64,000 bases of DNA from RUG100 sp963542695 (GTDB lineage: Bacteria; Bacillota; Clostridia; Peptostreptococcales; Anaerovoracaceae), in the NCBI GenBank assembly GCA_963542695.1, contig CAUTYX010000002.1, forward strand, positions 62,001 through 126,000. The letters are read 5' to 3'. Below the pieces are notes generated by a model. That model saw only the letters and a list, made by a program, of their open reading frames with translations. It did no database searches and was not told the origin of the DNA. Positions 1-8,416 of the stretch are shown in pieces. Position numbers and translations under genes: made by a program. Each line of letters starts with the position of its first letter. The stretch's first letter is position 1.

Positions 1-551
1 CCAAAGCCGGTGGGCTCGGAAAAATGTTTAAGAAAGCCATTACAAAGGAAAGCATTTTTTTCAATACGTATACTGCTCGCATGGCCGGCGAAATCGCTTT
101 TTCTATGAGTTTCCCGGGACAGTTGATGGCCGTTGATGTAAGCAACCAAGCTATCGTTGCACAAAAGGGCTCCTTTATGGCTTGCGAAGAGTCTGTAGAA
201 ATGGATATATTCTTCCGTAAAAATGCCGCTGCCGGCCTGTTTAGTGGAGAAGGCTTTGTCATGCAACGATTCTCCGGACGTGGTATGGCCTTCCTGGAAA
301 TCGATGGCGGTATTATTGAATATCAGTTACAGCCTGGCCAAGAGTTAGTAATTGACAGCGGTCACTTGGCAGCAATGGAGGCTTCTTGTACTATCAATGT
401 TGAAACAGTCAAAGGTCTTGGAAACATCGTTGCCGGCGGCGAAGGATTATTTAATACGGTTATCACCGGGCCCGGAAAAGTTTGGCTCCAAACCATGCCG
501 ATTTCTAATTTAGCAAAAGCAATTCAGCCATATGTTGTTACCGGAAGCTAG
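1..551 (+). CDS. AIM24 / TIGR00266 family protein, 5' truncated by the window edge
   Basis: The frame is open from the first bases of the window, so the gene starts upstream; the ATG at 24 is internal (the frame before it reads Lys-Ala-Gly-Gly-Leu-Gly-Lys). The visible part is the Gly-rich beta-sandwich half of the AIM24 fold: 'GESFF-like' segment near residue 10 (KESIFFNTYTA), then repeated small-residue strands with several 'GxG' turns (SGEGF, SGRGMAFL, GLGNIVAGGEGLF) and the C-terminal 'GPGKVWLQTMP' signature. Family members are mostly uncharacterised in bacteria; in yeast mitochondria Aim24 supports inner-membrane organisation. Function here is unknown. A hairpin follows the stop. Confidence 0.85.
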   Translation, partial: KAGGLGKMFKKAITKESIFFNTYTARMAGEIAFSMSFPGQLMAVDVSNQAIVAQKGSFMACEESVEMDIFFRKNAAAGLFSGEGFVMQRFSGRGMAFLEIDGGIIEYQLQPGQELVIDSGHLAAMEASCTINVETVKGLGNIVAGGEGLFNTVITGPGKVWLQTMPISNLAKAIQPYVVTGS

Positions 552-567
552 AATTGCAATCATAACT

Positions 568-597
568 GCTTCTTGAATTAAATAATTTCAGGAAGCT
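568..597 (+). terminator. Hairpin after the AIM24 gene
   Basis: GCTTCTTGAA at 568 pairs with TTCAGGAAGC ending at 597 (10 bp, with G-T tolerance) 16 bases past the stop. No U-tract follows, so termination is uncertain; it may be an mRNA 3' end stabiliser. Confidence 0.4.
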
Positions 598-708
598 AAA
601 CACTTTCGAATTTTCGAATTCAAGTTAAAACATTTCCCGCTGTGTTCTCATTTCTCCTTGTACACGTCCACGGCGAGCAATGTTTTTTTATTTTATGTAG
701 TTTTTTCT

Positions 709-2346
709 CTAGCCTTCGTTTTCACTGGCGATGATATTTTTGGCGCCGTAACGCTCCCGCAGTAACGGCTTTTCAATTTTACCTGTCGCATTACGAGGAA
801 CATCGGCAAAGATAAACTTTCTAGGCCGTTTATACTTTGGCAGTTCCCGGCAAAATTCCAACATATCATAATCAGAACAATGATATCCCGGTTTGACTTC
901 AATAATGGCGGTTGCAATTTCACCAAGACGTTTGTCGGGAAGACCAATGACTGCAACATCCTTAACCGGCTGATATTTGTGAATAAAGTCTTCTACCTGT
1001 ACCGGATAAATATTTTCGCCACCGGATATAATTACATCCTTCTTGCGATCTACCAGGTAATAGAAACCATCCTCGTCTTGGCGAGCCATATCTCCTGTGT
1101 AGAGCCAACCATCTTCTGACAGTGACTCTTTAGTAGCTGCTTCATTATGGTAATAGCAAACCATGACACCGGGACCTTTAACACTTAGCTCCCCTACACT
1201 GCCTTGTGGCACTTCCCTTCTGTTTTCATCGACAATTTTCAACTGCCATCCATATCCGGGAACACCGATAGCTCCTACTTTATCAATGTTTTCCACCCCG
1301 AGATGAACACAACCGGGCCCAATGGATTCCGATAGTCCATAGTTTGTATCGTACTGGTGATGAGGGAAATATTCTCGCCAATGCTGCACCAAACTACGAG
1401 GTACCGGCTGCGCACCAATGTGCATAAGCCGCCATTGTTCCAAATGGTACTCCTCCATGTTAAAGTCATTCCGATCCAGGGCATCTAAAATATCCTGAGC
1501 CCAAGGAACTAACAGCCAAACAATGGAACAGCGCTCATCAGAAACGGCTTTCAAAATTTGCTCCGGCTTTGTACCTTTTAACAGAACTGCTTTGCCTCCG
1601 GTTAACAAAGAACCGAACCAATGCATCTTTGCGCCGGTATGATACAACGGTGGAATACATAAAAAAACATCTTCCTTGGTTTGACCGTGATGATTTTGCT
1701 CCACCTTTGCCGAATGCGACAAGGCACGGTGTTTATGCAAAATAGCTTTTGGAAATCCAGTAGTTCCGGAGGAAAAGTAAATAGCAGCATAATCCTCCTC
1801 TGTCAGCTCCACATTAGGATTGGTACTGGCATAGTTATGCACTTCCATAATATAGCTTTCGGCAAATTCCGGACATCCGTCACCGACATACAAAATCAAG
1901 CGACTGTGGGAAATCTTTTCAGCAATCTCCTCAATACGACTCTTAAATTCCGGTCCGAAGACAAGAGCATCCACCTCTGCCAACGTAAGACAGTAGTCGA
2001 TTTCCTCTGCAGTATATCGAAAGTTCAACGGCACCGCCAAGGCGCCGGATTTTAAAATCCCAAAATAAATAGGCAGCCATTCCAGGCCGTTCATAAGGAG
2101 AATCCCTACCTTATCGCCTTTTTTAACACCTCGCTCTAGGAGCATATTGGCAAAACGATTGGCCTTTTCATTAAAAACACCCCAGGTAATCTCCCGTCGA
2201 TAGCCTTTCGGATCTGTGGCCTGCATCAAGTCATATTCCTTCCAGTTTAGACGGCGACCATCTCCAATAGTGGGGTTCAATTCCACCAAAGCCACATCAT
2301 CTCTGTACTCTCTGCTATTGCGTTCCAGCAAATCTGTAATTGGCAT
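709..2346 (-). CDS. Acyl-CoA synthetase (AMP-binding, class I adenylate-forming enzyme)
   Basis: ATP-dependent activation of a carboxylic acid to its acyl-AMP and then acyl-CoA. All signature motifs of the ANL superfamily are visible: P-loop FSSGTTGFPKA, the A5-type motif YGLSE, GWLYTGDMA with the ribose-binding Asp, the hinge region DRKKDVIISGGENIYP, and the C-terminal catalytic Lys in NATGKIEK. At 545 residues it is the normal length. The ATG at 2346 is chosen because GAGGAAAG lies just upstream; the frame remains open for 19 more codons but without a ribosome site. The substrate cannot be read from the sequence; medium/long-chain or aryl acids are all possible. It follows the arginine operon on the same strand after a hairpin and is probably a separate unit. 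Confidence 0.9.
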   Translation of the reverse strand: MPITDLLERNSREYRDDVALVELNPTIGDGRRLNWKEYDLMQATDPKGYRREITWGVFNEKANRFANMLLERGVKKGDKVGILLMNGLEWLPIYFGILKSGALAVPLNFRYTAEEIDYCLTLAEVDALVFGPEFKSRIEEIAEKISHSRLILYVGDGCPEFAESYIMEVHNYASTNPNVELTEEDYAAIYFSSGTTGFPKAILHKHRALSHSAKVEQNHHGQTKEDVFLCIPPLYHTGAKMHWFGSLLTGGKAVLLKGTKPEQILKAVSDERCSIVWLLVPWAQDILDALDRNDFNMEEYHLEQWRLMHIGAQPVPRSLVQHWREYFPHHQYDTNYGLSESIGPGCVHLGVENIDKVGAIGVPGYGWQLKIVDENRREVPQGSVGELSVKGPGVMVCYYHNEAATKESLSEDGWLYTGDMARQDEDGFYYLVDRKKDVIISGGENIYPVQVEDFIHKYQPVKDVAVIGLPDKRLGEIATAIIEVKPGYHCSDYDMLEFCRELPKYKRPRKFIFADVPRNATGKIEKPLLRERYGAKNIIASENEG

Positions 2347-2399
2347 AATACTTTCCTCGTCTTTTGATGTAACATTTTTAAAGATACAACGATATAAAC

Positions 2400-2427
2400 A
2401 CAACCCGGATTATTAGCTCCGGGTTGT
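2400..2427 (-). terminator. Hairpin between argD and the acyl-CoA synthetase
   Basis: A perfect 10-bp stem (2400-2409 with 2418-2427) with an 8-base loop lies 78 bases past the argD stop. The U-tract is weak (TGTGTTTATA), so it may be only a partial terminator of the arg operon or part of the next gene's leader. Confidence 0.45.
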
Positions 2428-2504
2428 AATTCCTTCTTTATAAGGGTATTCCTCCTATGGAAAGATGTCAAGGAAAAGTGACAACGAGTCCAAATCACTA
2501 CCCC

Positions 2505-3683
2505 TCAAGAAACAACCTTTTTCAAAATAGCTAGACCCCTATCCAATTCTTCTTTCGTAATAGTCAAAGGTGGCAATAATCGAACTTTATCCTTTGCCGT
2601 CAGCATCATCAGGCCGGCAGGAATCGCTTGTTTAACCACCTGAGAAGCCTCTATATCATCTACACGAAAGCCTATCATCAATCCAAGGCCGGAAACATCT
2701 TTGACTGCAGGTAGCGCCTCTAGGAAGCTGCGAATATACGCTCCTTTTTCTTTCACCTGTTGCAGCAATGCATCATCCACTTTTTCCATAATCACATTGC
2801 CACCGGCGCAAGCAACAGGATTTCCTCCAAAAGTAGTCCCGTGATCGCCGGCTGTTAAAATATCCGCTGTTTTCTCATTAAACAAAGTACCGCCGAGAGG
2901 CAGGCCACCACCAATACCCTTGGCAAAGGTAACCATATCCGGCTCAATACCAAATTGTTCATAGCAAAACAAGGTTCCGGTTCTTCCGATACCTGTCTGT
3001 ACTTCATCAATAATCAAAAGCAAATCATTTTCTTTACAGATAGCAGCAGCTTGCCGGACAAAGTCCTTATCCATTACCAGCACACCGCCTTCTCCCTGTA
3101 CCAACTCCAGCATAATGGCACAGACATTTTCATCTACCAGACGCTGCAGTCCATTGGTGTCATTGGCTTTACAATAGCAAAAGCCTTCTGCAAAAGGAAA
3201 AAAATCCTTATGAAACACTTGTTGCCCCGTTGCCGTAATAGTGGCCATAGTACGTCCGTGGAAGGAATTTTTCAAGGTGATAATATCGTGGCAAGTATTA
3301 TTGGAGCGGGCATTCCCATATTTTCTAGCTGCTTTAATGGCGCATTCATTGGCTTCGGCTCCGGAATTGGCAAAGAAAACCTTTTGCATACCGGTCCGCC
3401 GGGTCAAGGTATCTGCCAATCGCACCTGCGGTTCTGTATAATACAAATTGGAAGTATGCTGCAGGGTTGCCGCTTGGTTTGCCACCGCCTTAGCCCAGTC
3501 ATCATCACAGTACCCCAGCGCCGTAACACCGATTCCCGATGTAAAATCAACCAGCTGATTCCCATCTTCATCCGTTGCCATAGCGCCCTTGCCCTCTTTT
3601 AACACGAGGTCAAACCGGGAGTAGGTGCGAACGATCTTTTCTCCATCCAGCTGCTTTATGTCTTTGGTTTTTTCATTACGCAT
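2505..3683 (-). CDS. argD: Acetylornithine aminotransferase
   Basis: PLP-dependent class III aminotransferase that makes N-acetylornithine from N-acetylglutamate semialdehyde with glutamate as donor. Visible landmarks are FFANSGAEANECAIKAARK (cofactor phosphate loop), SFHGRT, the Asp of LLIIDEVQTGIGRTG that contacts the pyridine ring, and the Schiff-base Lys in TFAKGIGGGLPLG. At 392 residues the length is normal. The ATG at 3683 overlaps the argB stop by 8 bases and has AGG upstream; an earlier in-frame ATG at 3704 lacks a ribosome site. It is the last gene of the argC-J-B-D unit. The same enzyme can also act in lysine synthesis as succinyl-DAP aminotransferase in other bacteria. Confidence 0.95.
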   Translation of the reverse strand: MRNEKTKDIKQLDGEKIVRTYSRFDLVLKEGKGAMATDEDGNQLVDFTSGIGVTALGYCDDDWAKAVANQAATLQHTSNLYYTEPQVRLADTLTRRTGMQKVFFANSGAEANECAIKAARKYGNARSNNTCHDIITLKNSFHGRTMATITATGQQVFHKDFFPFAEGFCYCKANDTNGLQRLVDENVCAIMLELVQGEGGVLVMDKDFVRQAAAICKENDLLLIIDEVQTGIGRTGTLFCYEQFGIEPDMVTFAKGIGGGLPLGGTLFNEKTADILTAGDHGTTFGGNPVACAGGNVIMEKVDDALLQQVKEKGAYIRSFLEALPAVKDVSGLGLMIGFRVDDIEASQVVKQAIPAGLMMLTAKDKVRLLPPLTITKEELDRGLAILKKVVS

Positions 3684-4587
3684 TGTAATACCTGTCTTCC
3701 TCATCGTCTAGCACAGCCGTACCGACACCCTTATCAGTAAAGATTTCCAGTAATAAACAGTGCTGTATACGACCATCTAAAATGTGCACACGGGAAACTC
3801 CGTTTTCAATGGCATCAATACAGTTTTTCAATTTAGGCAACATACCGCCTGCAACAGCCCCCTGCTCAATCAGTTCTCTTGCTTCGTCAGCATAGATTTC
3901 TGAAATCAATGTTTTGGGATCGTTTTTATCTAAATACAAGCCTTCAATGTCCGATAGAAAAGCCAGTTTTTCGGCACCTACCGATTCGGCAATGGCACGA
4001 GCTGCATCATCAGCATTGATATTGTAACTGTGACCGTCTTCGTCGCCGCCAATGGGAAAGACCACCGGCAGAAAATCCTTCTCCATCATGTCATACAGAA
4101 TTGCCGGATCTACGTTGGTGATTTCCCCGACAAATCCAATATCCTTGTTGGTGGCAGAAAGCTTCTTTTTAGCCATGAGAAGATTCCCATCTTTGCCGCT
4201 AATGCCTACCGGCTTAACACCTAAATTGGCAATTAAGGAAACAAGATCCTGGTTTACTTTTCCCAGTACCATCTCCGCCAATTCCAAAGTCGGTTCATCA
4301 GTAACACGGAGACCATCTTCAAAGTGAGGTTCCATCCCTACTTTTTCCATCCATTTATTGATTTCCTTGCCGCCGCCATGGACGATAATAGGCTTGAAGC
4401 CAACCAGTTTCAATAAAACTACATCCTCAATAACTTTTTCCTTTAAGGATTCATCCAACATAGCGGCACCGCCATATTTGACGACAATAATCTTTCTGTT
4501 AAAACGCTGTATATAGGGTAATGCCTCAATTAACACTTCCGCTTTTCCCATTGCCTGATCTAATACCTGATGATCTACCATTTTCAT
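3676..4587 (-). CDS. argB: Acetylglutamate kinase
   Basis: Phosphorylates N-acetylglutamate, usually the controlled step of the cyclic arginine pathway. The amino acid kinase fold is clear: IIVVKYGGAAM (first Gly-rich loop with catalytic Lys), PIIVHGGGKEIN (second loop), the GLRVTDEPT substrate segment, NINADDAARAIA and the late SDIEGLYLDKND nucleotide-binding stretch. The ATG at 4587 has GGGAG six bases upstream and gives 303 residues; an ATG at 4608 has no ribosome site. The N-terminal extension before the first strand (about 35 residues, containing ALPYIQRF) is the helix seen in arginine-inhibited hexameric enzymes, so feedback inhibition by arginine is likely. Translationally coupled to argD. 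Confidence 0.95.
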   Translation of the reverse strand: MKMVDHQVLDQAMGKAEVLIEALPYIQRFNRKIIVVKYGGAAMLDESLKEKVIEDVVLLKLVGFKPIIVHGGGKEINKWMEKVGMEPHFEDGLRVTDEPTLELAEMVLGKVNQDLVSLIANLGVKPVGISGKDGNLLMAKKKLSATNKDIGFVGEITNVDPAILYDMMEKDFLPVVFPIGGDEDGHSYNINADDAARAIAESVGAEKLAFLSDIEGLYLDKNDPKTLISEIYADEARELIEQGAVAGGMLPKLKNCIDAIENGVSRVHILDGRIQHCLLLEIFTDKGVGTAVLDDEEDRYYNA

Positions 4588-4622
4588 ATTATCTCCCACA
4601 CAATTCATTTTTCATCGGTTTT

Positions 4623-5837
4623 CTATGACCGATAATCCCCGTTTATCTTTACATAATCATAGGTCAAGTCACAGCCCCAAGCGGTAGCCGCTTCGTTACC
4701 GCTATGCATATCTACTAGAATTTCAATTTCATCTGCAGACAGGATCTCGGCCGCTTCTGCTTCACTGTGAGGTGCATAGCCTGATTCTTTACAAACGGTA
4801 ACTTTCCCCTTTTCAGAGGCCATGACCACATCGATGTTGTCTGTAGCAAAATTGCCTGCAGCATAGCCGATAGCACAAAGAACACGACCCCAGTTGGCAT
4901 CTTCACCAAAGACAGCCACCTTTAGTAAATCAGAAGAAATTACTGATCTTGAAATGCTGCGGGCATGGGTAAGAGTATCTGCTCCTGCCACCTTGCACGT
5001 AATCAGTTTGCCGGCACCTTCTCCGTCGGCTGCCATATGTTTTGCTAACCAACAGGCCACTTTTTCGAAAGCGGCTTTGAAAACGGCAAGATTTTCACCA
5101 TCCTTTTCAATAATCGCATTTCCTGCCATCCCATTGGCCAAAGCCAACACCATGTCGTTAGTTGAAGTATCACCGTCGACACTGATTTGATTAAAAGATT
5201 TCTTTACTGTTTCAGACAATACCTTCTGCAATATACCGGCTTCAATGGCAACATCCGATGTGATAAAGCCCAGCATAGTAGCCATATTGGGATGAATCAT
5301 GCCACTTCCCTTGGCAATACCGCCAATACGACACAGCACACCATCTACTGCAAACTCCACTGCTACTTCTTTTTTTACCGTATCGGTAGTCATAATTCCC
5401 TGTGCCGCACTGTCCGAGCCGGTGTAAGAAAGTTCCTGCACCAGCTTTGGAATGCCTCTTTTAAAAGGTTCCATTGAAAGAGGTTCCCCAATAACTCCGG
5501 TACTTGCCACCAACACTTGTTCTTTGGGAAGCTGCAGTGCCTCTCCTGTCAGCCGGCAAGTTTCTTCTGCCACTTGCACACCGTTGGGTGCACAAGTATT
5601 GGCATTGCCACTGTTGCAAATAATGGCGGTAGCTTTTCCATCTGCTATATGATTGCGAGTTACCACAATAGGTGCTCCATATACTTTATTGGTGGTATAC
5701 ACCCCGGCAGCTGTTGCCGGCAAGTCAGAAACAATCAGCGATAGATCTTTCTTTTCTCCTGCCCCTCGAATGCCACAATGAACACCGGCTCCTTGGAACC
5801 CTTTGGGGGCACATATCCCCCCTTCTACAAATTTCAT
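4623..5837 (-). CDS. argJ: Glutamate N-acetyltransferase / amino-acid acetyltransferase (ornithine acetyltransferase)
   Basis: Transfers acetyl from acetylornithine to glutamate, recycling acetyl in the arginine pathway; some members also use acetyl-CoA. The self-cleavage site is visible at Ala186-Thr187 in IHPNMATMLGF, where Thr becomes the N-terminal nucleophile of the beta chain. KGSGM just before it and the paired Thr-Gly of VASTGVIGEPL (oxyanion hole) are also present. Length 404 is typical. ATG 5837 has GGGGGA upstream and overlaps the argC stop by 4 bases (ATGA). No argA or argE is visible, fitting the cyclic pathway. Whether it is mono- or bifunctional cannot be read from the sequence. 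Confidence 0.95.
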   Translation of the reverse strand: MKFVEGGICAPKGFQGAGVHCGIRGAGEKKDLSLIVSDLPATAAGVYTTNKVYGAPIVVTRNHIADGKATAIICNSGNANTCAPNGVQVAEETCRLTGEALQLPKEQVLVASTGVIGEPLSMEPFKRGIPKLVQELSYTGSDSAAQGIMTTDTVKKEVAVEFAVDGVLCRIGGIAKGSGMIHPNMATMLGFITSDVAIEAGILQKVLSETVKKSFNQISVDGDTSTNDMVLALANGMAGNAIIEKDGENLAVFKAAFEKVACWLAKHMAADGEGAGKLITCKVAGADTLTHARSISRSVISSDLLKVAVFGEDANWGRVLCAIGYAAGNFATDNIDVVMASEKGKVTVCKESGYAPHSEAEAAEILSADEIEILVDMHSGNEAATAWGCDLTYDYVKINGDYRS

Positions 5838-6778
5838 GCAAAGTCCCCCTTCAGTCCGGTTGTTTCCTCTATGCCCAGCATAATATTCATGTTTTGGATG
5901 GCAGCCCCACTGGCTCCTTTTCCTAAATTATCAAACCGTGTACTGATTACCGGGCGATCATTATTTCCATATATAAATATTTCTATATCATCCATACCGG
6001 AACGACTGTTGCTGTGGATAAAATTATCTGCCGGACAGTAGTCTCTTACATGAACCAAAGGTTCCCCTTTGTAGTATTCATGATACATAACCTGCAAATC
6101 TTCCAAAGACATTTTACGTTCCAGCAAATCCCCTTGCAGGGGAACTGTCACAACCATCCCGCTATAATGGTCAATAACGATAGGTAAAAAGCTAGGCGTC
6201 CGCTCAAGACCTGTCATCACCTTCATTTCCGGTAAATGTTTGTGAGCCTGGGTTAATCCATACTGACCGGCACCGGAGAGAAATTCCGGTCTTGTCAGGT
6301 CTTCATGACGTGTAATCATAGCCTTGCCGCCGCCACTGTATCCGGTAACGGAAGTTGCTGCAATAGGGTATCTTGGAGACAGAATCCCCGTTGCAATAAG
6401 AGGTGCCACAATGAAAATAAAACCACTGGCATGACACCCCGGAACAGCGATTCTTGTTGCTGTTTTTATGCGACTTCGCATATCTTCTGTTAATTCTGCC
6501 ATGCCGTAAATCCAATCGGAATCAATGCGATGAGCCGTGCTGGTGTCCAGTATGCGGCTATTTGCCGGTGCATACTGGGCAATTTCCTTTGCTGCAGAAT
6601 CCGGTAGGCAAAGAAATGTCACATCGGCCTCTTTGATTTTTGCAAGACGTTCTTCTCTGTCTTTTCTTTTTTCTTCTTGTATATTTATAATCTCTATGTC
6701 GTCACGTTGCGCCAAGCGTTCCCGTATCTTCAAGCCGGTAGTTCCCGCCCCGCCATCAATAAAGACCTTATATTTCAT
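5834..6778 (-). CDS. argC: N-acetyl-gamma-glutamyl-phosphate reductase (type 2)
   Basis: NADPH-dependent reduction of acetylglutamyl phosphate to the semialdehyde. The start FIDGGAGTTGLKIRERL is the nucleotide-binding loop of the shorter type 2 ArgC, and VPGCHASGF contains the catalytic Cys. At 314 residues it matches type 2 rather than the roughly 345-residue type 1. First gene of the operon: promoter and ribosome site GGGAGG lie directly upstream. Confidence 0.94.
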   Translation of the reverse strand: MKYKVFIDGGAGTTGLKIRERLAQRDDIEIINIQEEKRKDREERLAKIKEADVTFLCLPDSAAKEIAQYAPANSRILDTSTAHRIDSDWIYGMAELTEDMRSRIKTATRIAVPGCHASGFIFIVAPLIATGILSPRYPIAATSVTGYSGGGKAMITRHEDLTRPEFLSGAGQYGLTQAHKHLPEMKVMTGLERTPSFLPIVIDHYSGMVVTVPLQGDLLERKMSLEDLQVMYHEYYKGEPLVHVRDYCPADNFIHSNSRSGMDDIEIFIYGNNDRPVISTRFDNLGKGASGAAIQNMNIMLGIEETTGLKGDFA

Positions 6779-6816
6779 GTGTTTTTAGCCTCCCATTAAA
6801 ATCTTTCTTAGTAAGA

Positions 6817-6845
6817 ATGATACCCTTTACCTCCTTCACTGTCAA
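6817..6845 (-). promoter_or_regulatory. Sigma-A promoter of the arg operon
   Basis: TTGACA (6840-6845), 17-base spacer, TATCAT (6817-6822), read on the minus strand, 39 bases before the argC start. Near-consensus. Confidence 0.85.
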
Positions 6846-6875
6846 TAGAGCCAAATGGAAATTTAGGTACTTTTA

Positions 6876-6889
6876 TGTATATTTATGCA
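6876..6889. promoter_or_regulatory. Possible ARG box (ArgR/AhrC operator)
   Basis: On the minus strand TGCATAAATATACA has two 5-base half sites (TGCAT and the complement TGTAT) separated by four A/T bases, the layout of ArgR-family boxes. It lies about 30 bases upstream of the arg operon -35. Only one copy is clear, and argR is not in the window, so the assignment rests on context. Confidence 0.4.
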
Positions 6890-6933
6890 CAAAATTTTTT
6901 TAACAGTCTTCCTTGTTTTCTATTTTCACTTTT

Positions 6934-6963
6934 AAAAAATCGGGATAACTTTTGTCATCCCGG
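6934..6963 (-). terminator. Rho-independent terminator of lysA
   Basis: Stem CGGGAT (6941-6946) with ATCCCG (6957-6962), followed on the minus strand by a T-rich run at 6934-6940, 14 bases past the lysA stop. Confidence 0.8.
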
Positions 6964-6976
6964 TTTACTTTTGCAT

Positions 6977-8245
6977 TTATAGTTCTACATCTGTTTCTTT
7001 CTGTAATGCCAGCATATCTTTATATGTTTCGCGCTGAATAACCACCCTAGCCTTGCCGTCTTTTGCAAAGACAACCGCCGGTCTTCCAATGGCATTGTAA
7101 CAACTAGCCATAGAATATCCATACGCTCCACAAGAATACATAGCCAGCAAATCTCCTGCTTCCGCTTTCTGCAACATAGTGTTTTTTATTAGTACATCGC
7201 CGGACTCGCAGTATTTACCGGCAACACAGTAAGCCGTATCCTTTGGAGAATCCATCTTGGTAGCAATATCGGCTTCGTATTCCGCATCATAAAGAGCCGG
7301 ACGAATGTTATCCCCCATTCCTCCATCAACAAAGAGATATCTCTTATCTCCTGCCAACTTTTGATATCCGCATCGATAAAGAGAAATGCCGGCTTCTCCG
7401 GCAACAGAGCGCCCCGGTTCAATCATCACTTTTTCCAAGGGATAGTCCATAGATTCACACTTGGCAATGAGACGATTGCACATTTCCTCAATGGGAATCG
7501 GCTGATCTGCCTTTGTATAATGAATGCCAAAACCACCGCCAAGACTGAGCCACGTACCTTGGTAACCACAGTATTCCTTCATTTCCTTCATAAAGCCAAT
7601 CATCTTTTCGGCGGCCTTTTCAAAGGCATCACTTCCAAAGATTTGGGAACCGATATGGCTATGGAAGCCACGGAACGTTACGTATTGGCTAGACTGCAGT
7701 AAAGCAATCAATTCCTTTACGCTTTCCTTTTCTTCAATGCTGATGCCGAATTTAGAATCAGAAGCCGCCGTCTGTATAAACTGGTGAGTGTGGGCTTCCA
7801 CTAATGGGTTAATACGCAGCATAGCATTAATACGATGTTTTCCGGCCTTGCAGACAGTCATCAAGTCTTTTGCTTCCTGCATATTATCCAAAACGATGTT
7901 GCCGCATTTGCTTGTGATGCAGAATTCCAATTCTTCCAAAGTCTTATTATTTCCATGAAAGTACACGCGCTCCATAGGCATTCCGGCTTCCTTGGCAATG
8001 GCCATCTCCCCACCGCTAACAACATCCAGGCAACATCCGGCAGCCGCTACTTTCTCCACCATCGCCTTACAGGTAAAGGCCTTGCTGGCGTAGACGATTT
8101 CCGTATCGAATCTTTTAGATACAAAGGACGAAGTAAACGCTTTCAACCGCTCTTCCAGCATTCTTTCATCATATACAACAACCGGTGTTCCTACCTTTTC
8201 TGCCAGCTGATCTACCGGAATCCCGGCGATTTCTAATACCTTCAT
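6977..8245 (-). CDS. lysA: Diaminopimelate decarboxylase
   Basis: Last step of lysine synthesis: PLP-dependent decarboxylation of meso-diaminopimelate. It has the fold III PLP Lys at residue 55 (VYASKAFTCKA), HSHIGSQIF, the Gly-rich phosphate loop SLGGGFGIHY, MIEPGRSVAGEAG, and the CESGDVL segment with the Cys-Glu from the partner subunit. Length 422 is typical. AAGGAAGG precedes the ATG. It is monocistronic: promoter in the divergent gap with an EamA exporter and terminator right behind. No other lysine gene lies here. Confidence 0.95.
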   Translation of the reverse strand: MKVLEIAGIPVDQLAEKVGTPVVVYDERMLEERLKAFTSSFVSKRFDTEIVYASKAFTCKAMVEKVAAAGCCLDVVSGGEMAIAKEAGMPMERVYFHGNNKTLEELEFCITSKCGNIVLDNMQEAKDLMTVCKAGKHRINAMLRINPLVEAHTHQFIQTAASDSKFGISIEEKESVKELIALLQSSQYVTFRGFHSHIGSQIFGSDAFEKAAEKMIGFMKEMKEYCGYQGTWLSLGGGFGIHYTKADQPIPIEEMCNRLIAKCESMDYPLEKVMIEPGRSVAGEAGISLYRCGYQKLAGDKRYLFVDGGMGDNIRPALYDAEYEADIATKMDSPKDTAYCVAGKYCESGDVLIKNTMLQKAEAGDLLAMYSCGAYGYSMASCYNAIGRPAVVFAKDGKARVVIQRETYKDMLALQKETDVEL

Positions 8246-8320
8246 ACAAGCCTTCCTTTCTATATCTGTTTGGCATCCTTTGGCTCTGTTGATATAGCAG
8301 CTCTTGCAACACTTCCCAAA

Positions 8321-8349
8321 TAGACAATATTTACCAAACCTGTTATACT
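8321..8349 (+). promoter_or_regulatory. Promoter of the EamA transporter gene at 8417
   Basis: TAGACA (8321-8326), 17 bases, TATACT (8344-8349) with the extended -10 dinucleotide TG at 8341-8342. Predicted start near 8356, leaving a 60-base leader that carries the palindrome at 8384-8401. Confidence 0.6.
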
Positions 8350-8365
8350 TAGTTCATTAAAGTTC

Positions 8366-8395
8366 ATATTACAACTGTAGCCTATACTGTGTAAA
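8366..8395 (-). promoter_or_regulatory. Promoter of lysA
   Basis: On the minus strand TTTACA (8390-8395), 18-base spacer, TAATAT (8366-8371). Predicted start near 8359, within a few bases of the start predicted for the opposite gene. Confidence 0.6.
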
Positions 8396-8401
8396 CAGTA
8401 T
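8384..8401. promoter_or_regulatory. 18-base palindrome, candidate operator
   Basis: ATACTGT-GTAA-ACAGTAT, a perfect 7-bp inverted repeat covering the lysA -35 and the leader of the EamA gene. The regulator is not known; the shape suits a dimeric repressor. Confidence 0.5.
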
Positions 8402-8416
8402 TCTGTAAAAACACAT

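Noticed and set aside
2955..3602. 215-codon open frame opposite argD
   Set aside because: Antisense shadow of a conserved gene with no family resemblance or ribosome site.
8246..8416. Lysine riboswitch upstream of lysA
   Set aside because: Predicted leader is only about 115 bases, too short for the L box, and its core motifs are not seen.
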